A DNA stretch of 64,000 bases from Pieris napi (taxonomy: Eukaryota > Arthropoda > Insecta > Lepidoptera > Pieridae), in contig NC_062257.1 in assembly GCF_905475465.1 (NCBI RefSeq), positions 2,480,001 through 2,544,000 of the forward strand. The letters are read 5' to 3'. Position numbers and translations under genes: made by a program. Shown in pieces: positions 24,849-33,378 of this stretch (the stretch's first letter is position 1; each line of letters opens with the position of its first letter). The notes under the pieces are model-generated. The model was not told the origin of the DNA, did not search any database, and worked only from the letters and a program-made list of their open reading frames with translations.

Positions 24849-25598
24849 CTAGAATCTGTCTTTAGAGGCATGTAGGTTTGGGTTTGTGAGGTATTGCAAT
24901 TCTTGTAACTCCTGGAATTTCTCATGATCCCTTATGTGTGCATAGTTAGCAGATAAACACATTAAATAGTGTACCAAACTCAGAATAACTAGAAGGCATG
25001 ACACCATAGCAAGAATAAACATAAATTCAGCTTTCTCAACATAGTCCTTGCAAAATAGTTTCATTTTGTGAGCCTCACAGATTTTCATATCTTCTTGTTT
25101 AACAGAAGCAGGAAACAGGAAATCAAACTGTGTAAAATCTATGCAAGTTGATAATTCAATGTTTCCTGGTTTAGAACATAGATTCCAAAATATTGTAAAT
25201 AAGAATGTAGTTATCACAAGGAAACCCAGCAATATGATCCAAGTAAATGTCAATATGTAGGTTATTATCATGAATATTGCGCAAGAGATCCTTCCGCCGA
25301 CTCTAGCTCGCCAAGCTCGATAAACTCTTTGTCTCGTGGCACCTGTGGTAAGGCATCCTAAACAGAGGAGCATGAATCCTAAAGCGGCCATACAAGCACT
25401 CCCAACTATAAATATCATTTGTAGAGCCTCGATCCATATTAGGCGAAAGTGAAAAACTTCATCAAACATTAATATAGACAGCGCTGAACCTCGGTACATC
25501 GTTCCACAAAACACCCCCACGCCCAAGCAGCACATTATAGTGGCTATTAAAGTGGCATGGGGTACTCTTGTAAGACAAGCTTGACACGGATCACCCAT
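24849..25598 (-). CDS. M6: M6-like proteolipid protein (PLP/DM20/M6 family)
   Basis: Encodes 249 residues of a four-pass membrane protein of the proteolipid family, which acts in the plasma membrane. In flies M6 is linked to membrane organisation and tricellular junctions, and in vertebrates the relatives are PLP1 and GPM6. Hydrophobic segments lie at about 13-35, 58-82, 103-132 and 190-215. Between them are the conserved cytoplasmic 'GATRQRVYRAWRARVGGRIS' and an extracellular loop with cysteines (NLCSKP, STCID, KICEAHK, LFCKDY). The C-terminus has 'CLSANYAHIRDHEKFQELQE', typical of insect M6. The start MGDPCQACLTRVPHATLIAT aligns with the family start. The frame is complete and uninterrupted by introns, which is unusual because animal PLP-family genes I know are multi-exon. 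It may be an intronless lineage-specific gene or a retrocopy. No poly(A) tail or TSD was found. Confidence 0.92.
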   Translation of the reverse strand: MGDPCQACLTRVPHATLIATIMCCLGVGVFCGTMYRGSALSILMFDEVFHFRLIWIEALQMIFIVGSACMAALGFMLLCLGCLTTGATRQRVYRAWRARVGGRISCAIFMIITYILTFTWIILLGFLVITTFLFTIFWNLCSKPGNIELSTCIDFTQFDFLFPASVKQEDMKICEAHKMKLFCKDYVEKAEFMFILAMVSCLLVILSLVHYLMCLSANYAHIRDHEKFQELQELQYLTNPNLHASKDRF

Positions 25599-25639
25599 TT
25601 TAGCTATTATCTTTTACTGTACTGGATTTATTTACGTCT

Positions 25640-26130
25640 CTTTCACAGTAATATTTATTTTTCAAAGATAAACACTAGCCACTGAATAAAAAAAGTTGCT
25701 GATTACGGCAAGCAAAAGATTTCGACCACAGAGTACAGACTACGATTTATACAGATTACAGACTACAGTCCACTTCACAGCTTCTTCATTATTCGATGAC
25801 GACAAATTCATAGATAATTTAAATAAATTTACATGGTAAATATTTATTTTTTATATATAACTGATAGAATGTAGAGTACATTTATTCTGAAGTGTAAACA
25901 AACTTTAAGGCACTATATTAAACTAATAAAAATCACCATAATCGTACACATAACGACCATGCCAAAATGCAGATACAAAATAAAACGTCAGTTGAACATT
26001 TCAATATGCTATAACCCTTTAAAGATTGTAAGGATGTAATCAAAGAGCAGCTATGTATAGAATGGAAAATGATTTGTGATCTGTGAAACTTTAACGAATA
26101 TACCTCTTATATTACTGTTTAGATATGTAC
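25640..26130. other. M6 upstream region
   Basis: Immediate 5' flank of M6 (minus). It holds 'tacagac.tac'-type short repeats near 25730-25770 and otherwise AT-rich DNA. No core promoter element can be assigned. Confidence 0.3.
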
Positions 26131-26135
26131 GTAGA

Positions 26136-26306
26136 TGAAATAAGACAAAACCTAAAGAATATAAGGTTTTAATAAGCTAAATTAACAGTAAAATATTTTG
26201 GTTACATTTTGATACATTGACAAAAGTTAGTGTCTAAACAGATTGACAATGTCATCAGTTTATAATAGTATCATGTAAGAAGTTTACAACAAAGAAGTTT
26301 ACATCA
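26136..26306 (-). repeat. 3' LTR of the retrotransposon
   Basis: 171 bp, starting TGATGTAAACTTC and ending TCTTATTTCA in sense orientation (TG...CA). It is identical to the 30042-30212 copy over its whole length by direct reading. Confidence 0.95.
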
Positions 26307-26315
26307 TTTTCCCGC
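26307..26315 (-). promoter_or_regulatory. Polypurine tract
   Basis: Sense GCGGGAAAA directly abuts the 3' LTR. It is the expected primer for plus-strand synthesis. It lies two bases downstream of the gag-pol stop codon (TAG, 26317-26319). Confidence 0.75.
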
Positions 26316-26316
26316 A

Positions 26317-29300
26317 CTATTTTAAAATATAATCTTTTAATAATTCTGGTATTTTACGGACGCGGCCAGATCGACGAAGTGTTGGCTCCGGCGGTGATGA
26401 TGATGGTAACTCGGTGCTAGATCTACGAAGTGTTGACTCCGGCGTTGGTGATGATGGTAGATCAGTCTCTAGCTCTCTGCTATTATCAAGTACCACAGGT
26501 CCCGTCTCATTAGATGAAGGAATTTCCAAGTTTTGGTCTTCTGTTTCCGTATGTGGTTCTGTGACGTTATGATAGTCATTATTTATTCGCAGATCTACCC
26601 CTTCTGAACCCAATGGTGCTAAATGACGATTTGACACCGTTGTTTCTCGGCCATCTGGGAACCGAATGTATGAATAATCAGGATTGCTGTGTATCAATTC
26701 AACCTCTTCTACTAATGGCTGATATTTATTTATACGATTAAATTTCTTCATCAAGATTTGTCCAGAATTTGTAAGCCACGATGGAACAGAAGTGCCGTTA
26801 GTAGATCGTCTTGGGTGTCTAAACATTCTTTCATGTGGAGTGCAATTTATGGCTGTACAAAGTAAAGATCGAATTGAATGTAAGGCTTGTGGTAATACTT
26901 GCTCCCAATTTTCTACCGAAAGATTCTTCGTCTTCAGCGCCAAAAGAATCGTTCTCCAAAGAGTAGAATTCAATTTTTCTATTTGACCATTACCTTGAGG
27001 GTTATAAGCTGTAGTTCTACTAGTGGCAATACCTCGAACATGTAAAAATTCCTGTACTTCGGCAGAGAGAAATGCTGTTCCGCGATCTGAATGAACGTAA
27101 GAAGGCATGCCGAATATCATAAACAAGTTGTTGAGGTGTTTAATCACTGTTTTCGAGCTCACATCCGAGCATGGGAAAGCAAACGGGAAACGTGAAAATT
27201 CGTCAATCACGGTAAGTATGAATTTGTTATTATTGTTTGTTGGAACTGGTCCTTTAAAATCTAAGCTAAGGCGTTCAAAAGCAGCCGTCGCTTTAACAAG
27301 TTTCCTCTGGTCATCAAAAGTATTTCGGAAGAATCTAGGTTTTATTTCAGAGCAGGTTTGACAATATTTTGTCATTGTTCTGACTTCTTCAATGGAATAG
27401 GGAAGGTTTTTAGAGCGAACCCAGTGAAACATTCTCGTTATGCCTGGATGACAAAGAGCCTCATGCAGCGAGAAAAGTTTTGCAGTACGTGTTTCTACAG
27501 TGGCACAAACTCGGGATAGTGCATCAGCAGCATAGTTCTCTTTCCCCGGTCTGTATATAATATCAAATTTGAAAACAGCTAGTTCCAGTCGCCATCTTTG
27601 AATCTTTTCATTCTTTATCTTACTTGTATGTTTCATATTAAACATAAAAGAAACCGAGCGTTGGTCAGTTACCAACTTAAAGTGTCTACCGATAAGGAAA
27701 TGTCTCCATTTCTTCAATGATTCAACAATGGCGTAAGCTTCTTTTTCAATGGCGGAATGGTTTTGTTCGCTTGAATTCAAAGTTCTTGAGAAAAACGCCA
27801 CTGGTCTAGAATTTTGCGTAAGTACTGCTGCAATGGAATGATCGGAAGCGTCAGTTTCGACTGTAAAAGGTATATTTACATCAATTGCATGTCTAGAAGA
27901 CTTTGCGATATCATTTTTCAGGCCTTCGAAACATTTAATTTGCTCGCTTGTGAGCGGAAAAGTAGTCGTATTAGCAAATGAGTGGATCCGTTCAGAAAAG
28001 TTTGGAATCCATTTAGAATAATGTGCGAACATGCCGGGTGTCCTTCTTAAGGTCGGTAAATCGCTTGGTGCAGGTAGATTAATCAGTGGCTTGAGTCGCT
28101 CACTGTCAGGTTTAATTATGTGGTTTTGAATATTATAGCCTAGAATATTAATTGACTCTTGAGAAAATTTGCATTTTAGCATACTTAGTGTTAAACCGTA
28201 TTTCTTTGCGGCATTCATAAAACTTTCTAAGTTATGATCGTGTTCTTGAAGAGTACGGCCACAAATAGTTATATCATCAAGATACGCATATGTGTTTTGA
28301 AGCTTTTCTTTCCTTATAATCCAATCGATTGTTCGTTGGAAACTCGAAACACCATTTGTTACTCCAAAAGGGATACGCCTGAACTGGTACAAATTTCCGA
28401 GCGCTTCAAAAGCGGTAAATTTTCTTTCTTCGGGTAGTATAGGTACTTGATGGTACGCGCTTTTCAAGTCTATTAGGCTGAAAAATATATTCTTTGCCAC
28501 TTTCGAAACTAAGTCCTCAATGTTTGGTAAAGGGTACGCGTCGAGTTCTGTGTAACGATTAATTGTCTGAGAGTAATCAATCACAAGACGTTTTCTATGA
28601 GTTTCGGTTTTTGTTATTAGTACTTGGGCCCTCCACGGTGATTTACTTTCTTCAATCACGCCTTCTTCTGTAAGGTTTCTGATTTCCTCTTTAATAAATT
28701 CACTATCTTCTTTGCTGTGCCTTCGAGACTTAATAGCAATAGGTTTGCAGTTGGGAGATACATTTGCAAAAAGCGGTACAGCTGGTACTGATGCTTCGGC
28801 TACGTTACATACTTGAAGTGGATGTTTTGGCCCACCGAAAGAGAACTCTAGCGATGAATGTTCTTTGAGGACGTCATGGCCGATAATTATATCAGCACAA
28901 AGATTTTTCACGATAAGAAGATTCACATTATCATATTTATGATTTCCAATTTTCAGGCTTTGCAAAGTTTGACCTTCTACTTGTGAAGTATGATTAAGAG
29001 AGGCCATAGAAATAATCTGATTGCAGGTTTTTCTTTTTAACCCGCATAGTCTTGCAAAACTGTCATTTATAAAACTGATGGAGCTGCCGGTATCGAGAAG
29101 TGCCTCTGCTCTCATTCCTCGAATATACGCGGGTACAGTTGCTTTGTGTAATGAATTAGGTGCAGCTGCTGTGATACAAGAAAGATTTTCAGTACCTACT
29201 ACCATACAATTTGTAGGTTTAGCAGAGCTTCTGCAAACAGTGGCAAAGTGCCCCTTCTTGTTGCAGAGCTGACAAGACTTTTCAAATGCAGGGCAGTTCT

Positions 29301-30015
29301 TACGAGGATGTATTTGTCCCCCACAAAAGAAACATTTTCGTCGTCGAGGATTATTAACAGAAGAGCAGGTCTCGTCGTGCACAGTTTGTGATTTGGGACA
29401 AACTAATTTAGGTTCTTCTTCAACGGCATTTAAAGACACAGTATGGAAACTTTGAGAGTTAATCTCTGCAGTTTCTAGAGAGAGTGCTTGGTTGTAAGCT
29501 TGATCAAGTGTTAGATTTAAGTTTTCTAAAAGCCTTTGTCTGATTTTATGCGATGATATACCGGATATGAAAGCATCACGCACGCTATCGTTTTTGTTTG
29601 ATTCTGCATCAACAGCCGCAAAGTCACAATCTTTAGAAAGTAGTTTCAAAGCTTGTAAATATATGTCGATACTTTCGTCTGGTCGTTGTTTCCTTGTTGC
29701 TAACATGTGTCTAGCAAAAATCAGATTTTTTGGTTTTACATACAGTTTTTGCAGTATTGTGATCGCTTCTTCGTAGTTCGTGGCTTCGCTTATATATGTG
29801 TAGATATTTGGTGATATATGATTTATCAAAAGCTGAAACTTTATACTGTCCCATTTTTCTGGCGGAGGAACCGACTGTGCATCTGTTTCTGGAGCGGTCG
29901 GTTTCTGCACGAAAATGAAGCTTTCGAAAGTCTTATGCCAGTGTATCCAAGCTTTCGTACCAGAGCTATTTGACGGGTCGATATCAAATCTTTCAGGGCG
30001 AAGATATTTATCCAT
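26317..30015 (-). CDS. Gag-Pol polyprotein of the LTR retrotransposon
   Basis: 1232 residues in one frame with no gag/pol frameshift. Gag spans about 1-220. Two CCHC zinc knuckles lie at about 226-262 (CFFCGGQIHPRKNC and CQLCNKKGHFATVC, both CX2CX4HX4C). An aspartic protease has ALLDTGSS near 305 and IIIGHDVL further on. Reverse transcriptase covers about 430-660, with LIDLKSAYHQ and the catalytic YLDD near 580. RNase H follows with VETDASD near 717. The integrase carries an HHCC region (HEALCHPG ... CQTC, about 850-885) and a DD35E core (LDFKGP, HSDRG, GQIEKLN, with exactly 35 residues between the last D and E). The end has 'FPDGRETTVSNRHLAPLG' and a proline/serine-rich tail with 'RRSGRVRKIPE'. 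I see no chromodomain. All catalytic residues are present. Confidence 0.95.
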   Translation of the reverse strand: MDKYLRPERFDIDPSNSSGTKAWIHWHKTFESFIFVQKPTAPETDAQSVPPPEKWDSIKFQLLINHISPNIYTYISEATNYEEAITILQKLYVKPKNLIFARHMLATRKQRPDESIDIYLQALKLLSKDCDFAAVDAESNKNDSVRDAFISGISSHKIRQRLLENLNLTLDQAYNQALSLETAEINSQSFHTVSLNAVEEEPKLVCPKSQTVHDETCSSVNNPRRRKCFFCGGQIHPRKNCPAFEKSCQLCNKKGHFATVCRSSAKPTNCMVVGTENLSCITAAAPNSLHKATVPAYIRGMRAEALLDTGSSISFINDSFARLCGLKRKTCNQIISMASLNHTSQVEGQTLQSLKIGNHKYDNVNLLIVKNLCADIIIGHDVLKEHSSLEFSFGGPKHPLQVCNVAEASVPAVPLFANVSPNCKPIAIKSRRHSKEDSEFIKEEIRNLTEEGVIEESKSPWRAQVLITKTETHRKRLVIDYSQTINRYTELDAYPLPNIEDLVSKVAKNIFFSLIDLKSAYHQVPILPEERKFTAFEALGNLYQFRRIPFGVTNGVSSFQRTIDWIIRKEKLQNTYAYLDDITICGRTLQEHDHNLESFMNAAKKYGLTLSMLKCKFSQESINILGYNIQNHIIKPDSERLKPLINLPAPSDLPTLRRTPGMFAHYSKWIPNFSERIHSFANTTTFPLTSEQIKCFEGLKNDIAKSSRHAIDVNIPFTVETDASDHSIAAVLTQNSRPVAFFSRTLNSSEQNHSAIEKEAYAIVESLKKWRHFLIGRHFKLVTDQRSVSFMFNMKHTSKIKNEKIQRWRLELAVFKFDIIYRPGKENYAADALSRVCATVETRTAKLFSLHEALCHPGITRMFHWVRSKNLPYSIEEVRTMTKYCQTCSEIKPRFFRNTFDDQRKLVKATAAFERLSLDFKGPVPTNNNNKFILTVIDEFSRFPFAFPCSDVSSKTVIKHLNNLFMIFGMPSYVHSDRGTAFLSAEVQEFLHVRGIATSRTTAYNPQGNGQIEKLNSTLWRTILLALKTKNLSVENWEQVLPQALHSIRSLLCTAINCTPHERMFRHPRRSTNGTSVPSWLTNSGQILMKKFNRINKYQPLVEEVELIHSNPDYSYIRFPDGRETTVSNRHLAPLGSEGVDLRINNDYHNVTEPHTETEDQNLEIPSSNETGPVVLDNSRELETDLPSSPTPESTLRRSSTELPSSSPPEPTLRRSGRVRKIPELLKDYILK

Positions 30016-30025
30016 GTTGCTTTTT

Positions 30026-30040
30026 ATTTAGCTTATTAAA
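30026..30040 (-). promoter_or_regulatory. Candidate self-priming primer-binding site
   Basis: Sense TTTAATAAGCTAAAT starts one nucleotide after the 5' LTR, where a PBS belongs. It does not begin with TGG, so it does not match the CCA end of a tRNA. It is instead the exact reverse complement of ATTTAGCTTATTAAA inside the LTR (30074-30088), 125 nt from the LTR start. This is the geometry of Tf1-type self-priming, in which the mRNA 5' end folds back onto the PBS. Confidence 0.6.
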
Positions 30041-30041
30041 T

Positions 30042-30212
30042 TGAAATAAGACAAAACCTAAAGAATATAAGGTTTTAATAAGCTAAATTAACAGTAAAAT
30101 ATTTTGGTTACATTTTGATACATTGACAAAAGTTAGTGTCTAAACAGATTGACAATGTCATCAGTTTATAATAGTATCATGTAAGAAGTTTACAACAAAG
30201 AAGTTTACATCA
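30042..30212 (-). repeat. 5' LTR of the retrotransposon
   Basis: Identical to the 3' LTR. It contains the 15-nt complement of the PBS at 30074-30088 and an ATTAAA polyadenylation-like signal overlapping it. If the transcript starts at 30088, U3 is about 124 nt and R-U5 47 nt. Confidence 0.95.
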
Positions 30213-31148
30213 TTTGTTTTTATTATTTTTATTTATTTTTTATTTATTTAGTTTAAGCTTATAACATCACACACAGTACTAAAATTACTAATTATTTTAC
30301 AAAAAATCTCGCATCTAAAATGTGTGACAATTAATATAAGCATAAGTTTCACAAAAAAAAAAAAATTTAAATAGAAACAAAAATTACAATTAAAACATAT
30401 ACGATAGTAAAAGCACACAATAAAATAATAAAAAAAATTACAGAAATTTGTTGGCACTTAGAGCAGAAAAAAAAGAAAAATCATCATCAAAACAGCGAAA
30501 TTAGGTTTGAGAAAGGCACTTGCAAATGCTTTCTCTAAAACCGATCAGCCCACTACCGAATATATCCAGCTCTGGATACGCTGTGTTCAATTTGTTGAAA
30601 TCGCGAAGAATTCGAACGAGAGGTGCCTGAACTCCTAGGTTGGTTTTGGCAGAAGGAATTTGAAAAATATTGTTGATTTTAAACCTAGGGAATGAGTGAG
30701 GGACGACAAATTTGATTTCCTGTAAGAGGTCACTGCTCTGTATATAGTTATTAAGCAATTTATGCAAGAAGGTAACACCGGCTAGAGTTCTTCGATTGTA
30801 CAGAGATATCATATTAAATTTTTTGAGTCGCTGATGATACGGGTGCCTATGTGAAAATCCTCTGCTTATGAAAGCTGGGTGCCGCGTAAAAGATCTTTGA
30901 ATGCTTTCAACGCGTTGCGAATGGATCGCATATGGTGGATTCCATATAATACTGCCAAATTCTACATGACTGCGCACCAGAGCGTTGTACAAAATTGTTT
31001 TAGTCGTACAACCAAAACAATCCGCATTCCGTTTAAGAAATCCAAGCATTCGTGTGGATGTGGTGACTACTTTATTGACTTGTGATGTAAACGTTAATTT
31101 TTTGTCAATAATAACACCCAAGTCACGAATCTCCTGAACCTCCTTCAA
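30213..31148 (-). pseudogene. 5'-truncated LINE, polyprotein C-terminus intact
   Basis: A 215-codon open frame (30501-31148) encodes the end of a jockey/CR1-type LINE polyprotein: 'DLGVIIDKKLTFTSQVNKVV' at the start, then 'LYNALVRSHVEFGSIIWNPP' (the conserved region after the RT thumb), and a C-terminal tail of about 130 residues. Upstream coding sequence is missing. The noncoding 3' region (30213-30500) ends in (A/T)-rich TAAATAAA-type repeats, and the LTR element abuts exactly there. A dead insertion, but recent enough to keep this long frame. Confidence 0.8.
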
Positions 31149-31149
31149 T

Positions 31150-32000
31150 GGCGCGCCTCCTTTATTTTATTACAAATTCGCTTGAAAAATCCTTGGTATA
31201 TTTTGTTGTCACATAGGATCACCTCACAATTTTAACACCTAGCAACTACATAAGACGTTTACAACTCACCATCTCGTACATTCGATTATGATAGTACATC
31301 ACTACCATACCTTTAAAACAAGCGGCTTAAAAGCAAGCCATCTTTGTTTACTTTTTAAATCAATTCAGAAAAAAGCTATGAAAATAATTTTACTGCCATA
31401 ATAATATATTATATATTATATATCTCTTAATGTCCTAATAATTATCATTAATATATTATCCGATACCACCAAATTTCTTTTAATTTGTTGCATGATTAAT
31501 TTAATTTTTTTTAAATTTATTTCATTTGTGAAATATTTTTTTTTAATTAACTTAGTCTTACATAATGGAGATAATTTAAAGTATGATGATGATGATTTTG
31601 TTGTTGCTGCTGTTATTGTTGTGCTGTCTCTTTGAATCGAATTCAAATAGGCCGCGCATAATTTTTGAGAACTATGCGCATTGATACTGCGCATGCGCAA
31701 TAACATATAATTAAGATTTATAAAAAAAAGTTAATTATTATTAAATTACAGGATAATGAAAGCCGAACAGTTGTTTATTTTGAACGAACAGTTATTGAAT
31801 AGTTCTAAACTATTAGAAGAAAAAAAATCAAAATATCTATAGTTCGTGCCAAATTAAGGGTAATTAAAAAAAAAAAAAAAAACTAACAAAAAATTTTTTT
31901 GATAGAACAATGAAGAACAGTTGATAGAGCCAAAAAAAAGTGCAAAAAATTAATTTCCCCCCGCCAACTTAAGGTTTCCGTCGCTGGTGTTGAAGTCATA
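31150..32000. other. Unannotated AT-rich DNA
   Basis: Low-complexity TAT/TTG repeats at 31580-31625 and homopolymer A at 31868-31882. No gene seen. Confidence 0.4.
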
Positions 32001-32007
32001 ACGTATA

Positions 32008-32853
32008 GTGCTTTTCATGAAAGAAGTCCCGCGGATATTTTTGGAACTAAATTTGACAGGTCGGCAATGTTGTCATTCGTCGATGTTATCAAGTTCGTTT
32101 GTTGTGGTAGATTTTTGTGAATTTTTAACTAGCTTAGTGCATTTTAAATATTGATTACAATGCCAAAAGTTGTAAAAAGTTCGGCTCGAGAAATGATATT
32201 AAAGGTGAAAGAGTTCTGTGAAGTGGAACATAAGAATCAAGGTGTTTTAATACAACTAAACAATGTTCGGAAGAGAATTGCCGCCATAACAGGTACTTTT
32301 TAGAGTTGCCATTTAATATTTTTTTGCTGTATTGATGGGACTTTTATGATATAAATTCGTTTTTGCGACAAAATTCAACAAATACATAACGTGATGAAAC
32401 TAGGTAACTGAAATTAAAACATATATTACATAAGCATTATAAACTTAAAGTTAGTATTATTTTTAATTGTTCATAATTTAATTGCAGGTGTGTCAGAAAT
32501 AACTGTAACAAGAATTACAAACGAAGGTATAACAGCGGTGTGTACTTCGAAAAAAATTGTAACCCAACAATTATGCAATAAAACTCTGAATAAAAAATTG
32601 TATTGCTTTTCTTTACCCTATTTTCTCAACTTTTCCCTGTAAGTAGGTAGAACACCGCTAATATAAGTAAATAAATATATACTTTTTACATAACACAAAT
32701 ATTGTTTCTTCGAAGTATGCAGAAAATAATATTACTTGATAAATTACATCTGCTAAATGTAAATAAAATAGGTAAATTTTTTACTCATAAATGGCAACAT
32801 TACGTCATGCGATTGCAGCGCCGCGTCTGGGGGACTTCTTTCGTGAAAAGGAC
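32008..32853 (+). mobile_element. Tc1/IS630-like element with split transposase remnant
   Basis: Termini GTGCTTTTCATGAAAGAAGT / reverse complement of the right end GTCCTTTTCACGAAAGAAGT, with TA on both sides (32006-32007, 32854-32855), as in Tc1/mariner-type transposons. A reading frame from ATG 32160 codes 'MPKVVKSSAREMILKVKEFC' through 'NNVRKRIAAITG', then a GT donor (32293). An AG acceptor at about 32486 resumes 'VSEITVTRITNEG'. This N-terminal helix-turn-helix pattern is found in intron-containing IS630/Tc1-like transposases. The catalytic part is deleted. Confidence 0.7.
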
Positions 32854-32859
32854 TATACC

Positions 32860-33247
32860 TATAGATATTTAATTTGTGCACAGAACAGTGATTTTACTGT
32901 TCGTTCGTATATTTATACGTCATAAGTCTTAACGTCAAATGTCAATTGCCACATTATTAATAAATATGTATTATGTGGCACTGAAAAGTGAAATGTATTG
33001 TCGGACACTGGACTTTAAATAATAAATAAAAACAAATATTAAATATTATAGTGGTGAAAATAGCGACAAATATTTTTATTAATTACGGTACTTCATTACA
33101 CATACCACGATCAATCTTTTTTATGTTTTAGATTCTCAAATTTAATTGTAATTTGATTTTTCAGCTGGAGCAAAGTGGACACTTGTTTTAAACTTTTATT
33201 CGTAAGAGAAATAATAGAAAGATTGGAAACATTTTATTTGAAATGCC
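32860..33247 (+). promoter_or_regulatory. Membrin upstream region
   Basis: About 390 bp separate the Tc1-like element from the membrin ATG, and the gene's promoter and 5' UTR should lie here. No TATA box can be assigned. A transposon inserted this close may bring or disrupt control elements. Confidence 0.35.
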
Positions 33248-33378
33248 ATGGATGTACTTTATCATCAAACCAGTCAATTAATACAGGAAGCATTCGATTT
33301 ATTTCATAAACTTGATTCCATTCCAGACTCTGACAAAGTTGAAAATGATATACAATTTAAGATTAATGCTATTAATGG
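33248..33378 (+). CDS. membrin: Membrin exon 1
   Basis: ATG to the GT donor at 33379 (ATGG|GTATGT), ending in phase 2. The open frame continues into the intron, which makes the unspliced ORF look longer. Confidence 0.9.

Larger units (their letters stand above)
26136..30212 (-). mobile_element. Complete Ty3/gypsy LTR retrotransposon
   Basis: A 4077-bp element bounded by two identical 171-bp LTRs and carrying one intact gag-pol frame. Sense is the minus strand. The layout is extremely compact: 26 nt between the 5' LTR and the ATG, and 10 nt between the stop codon and the 3' LTR. Identical LTRs and an unbroken frame point to a recent, possibly still competent insertion. There is no env. No 4-6-bp target duplication is visible (left flank GTAGA, right flank TTTGT). 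The right flank is the AT-rich tail of a LINE. Confidence 0.95.

Noticed and set aside
26130..30217. Target-site duplication for the LTR element
   Set aside because: GTAGA and TTTGT do not match, and shifting the boundaries by a few bases does not produce a convincing repeat.
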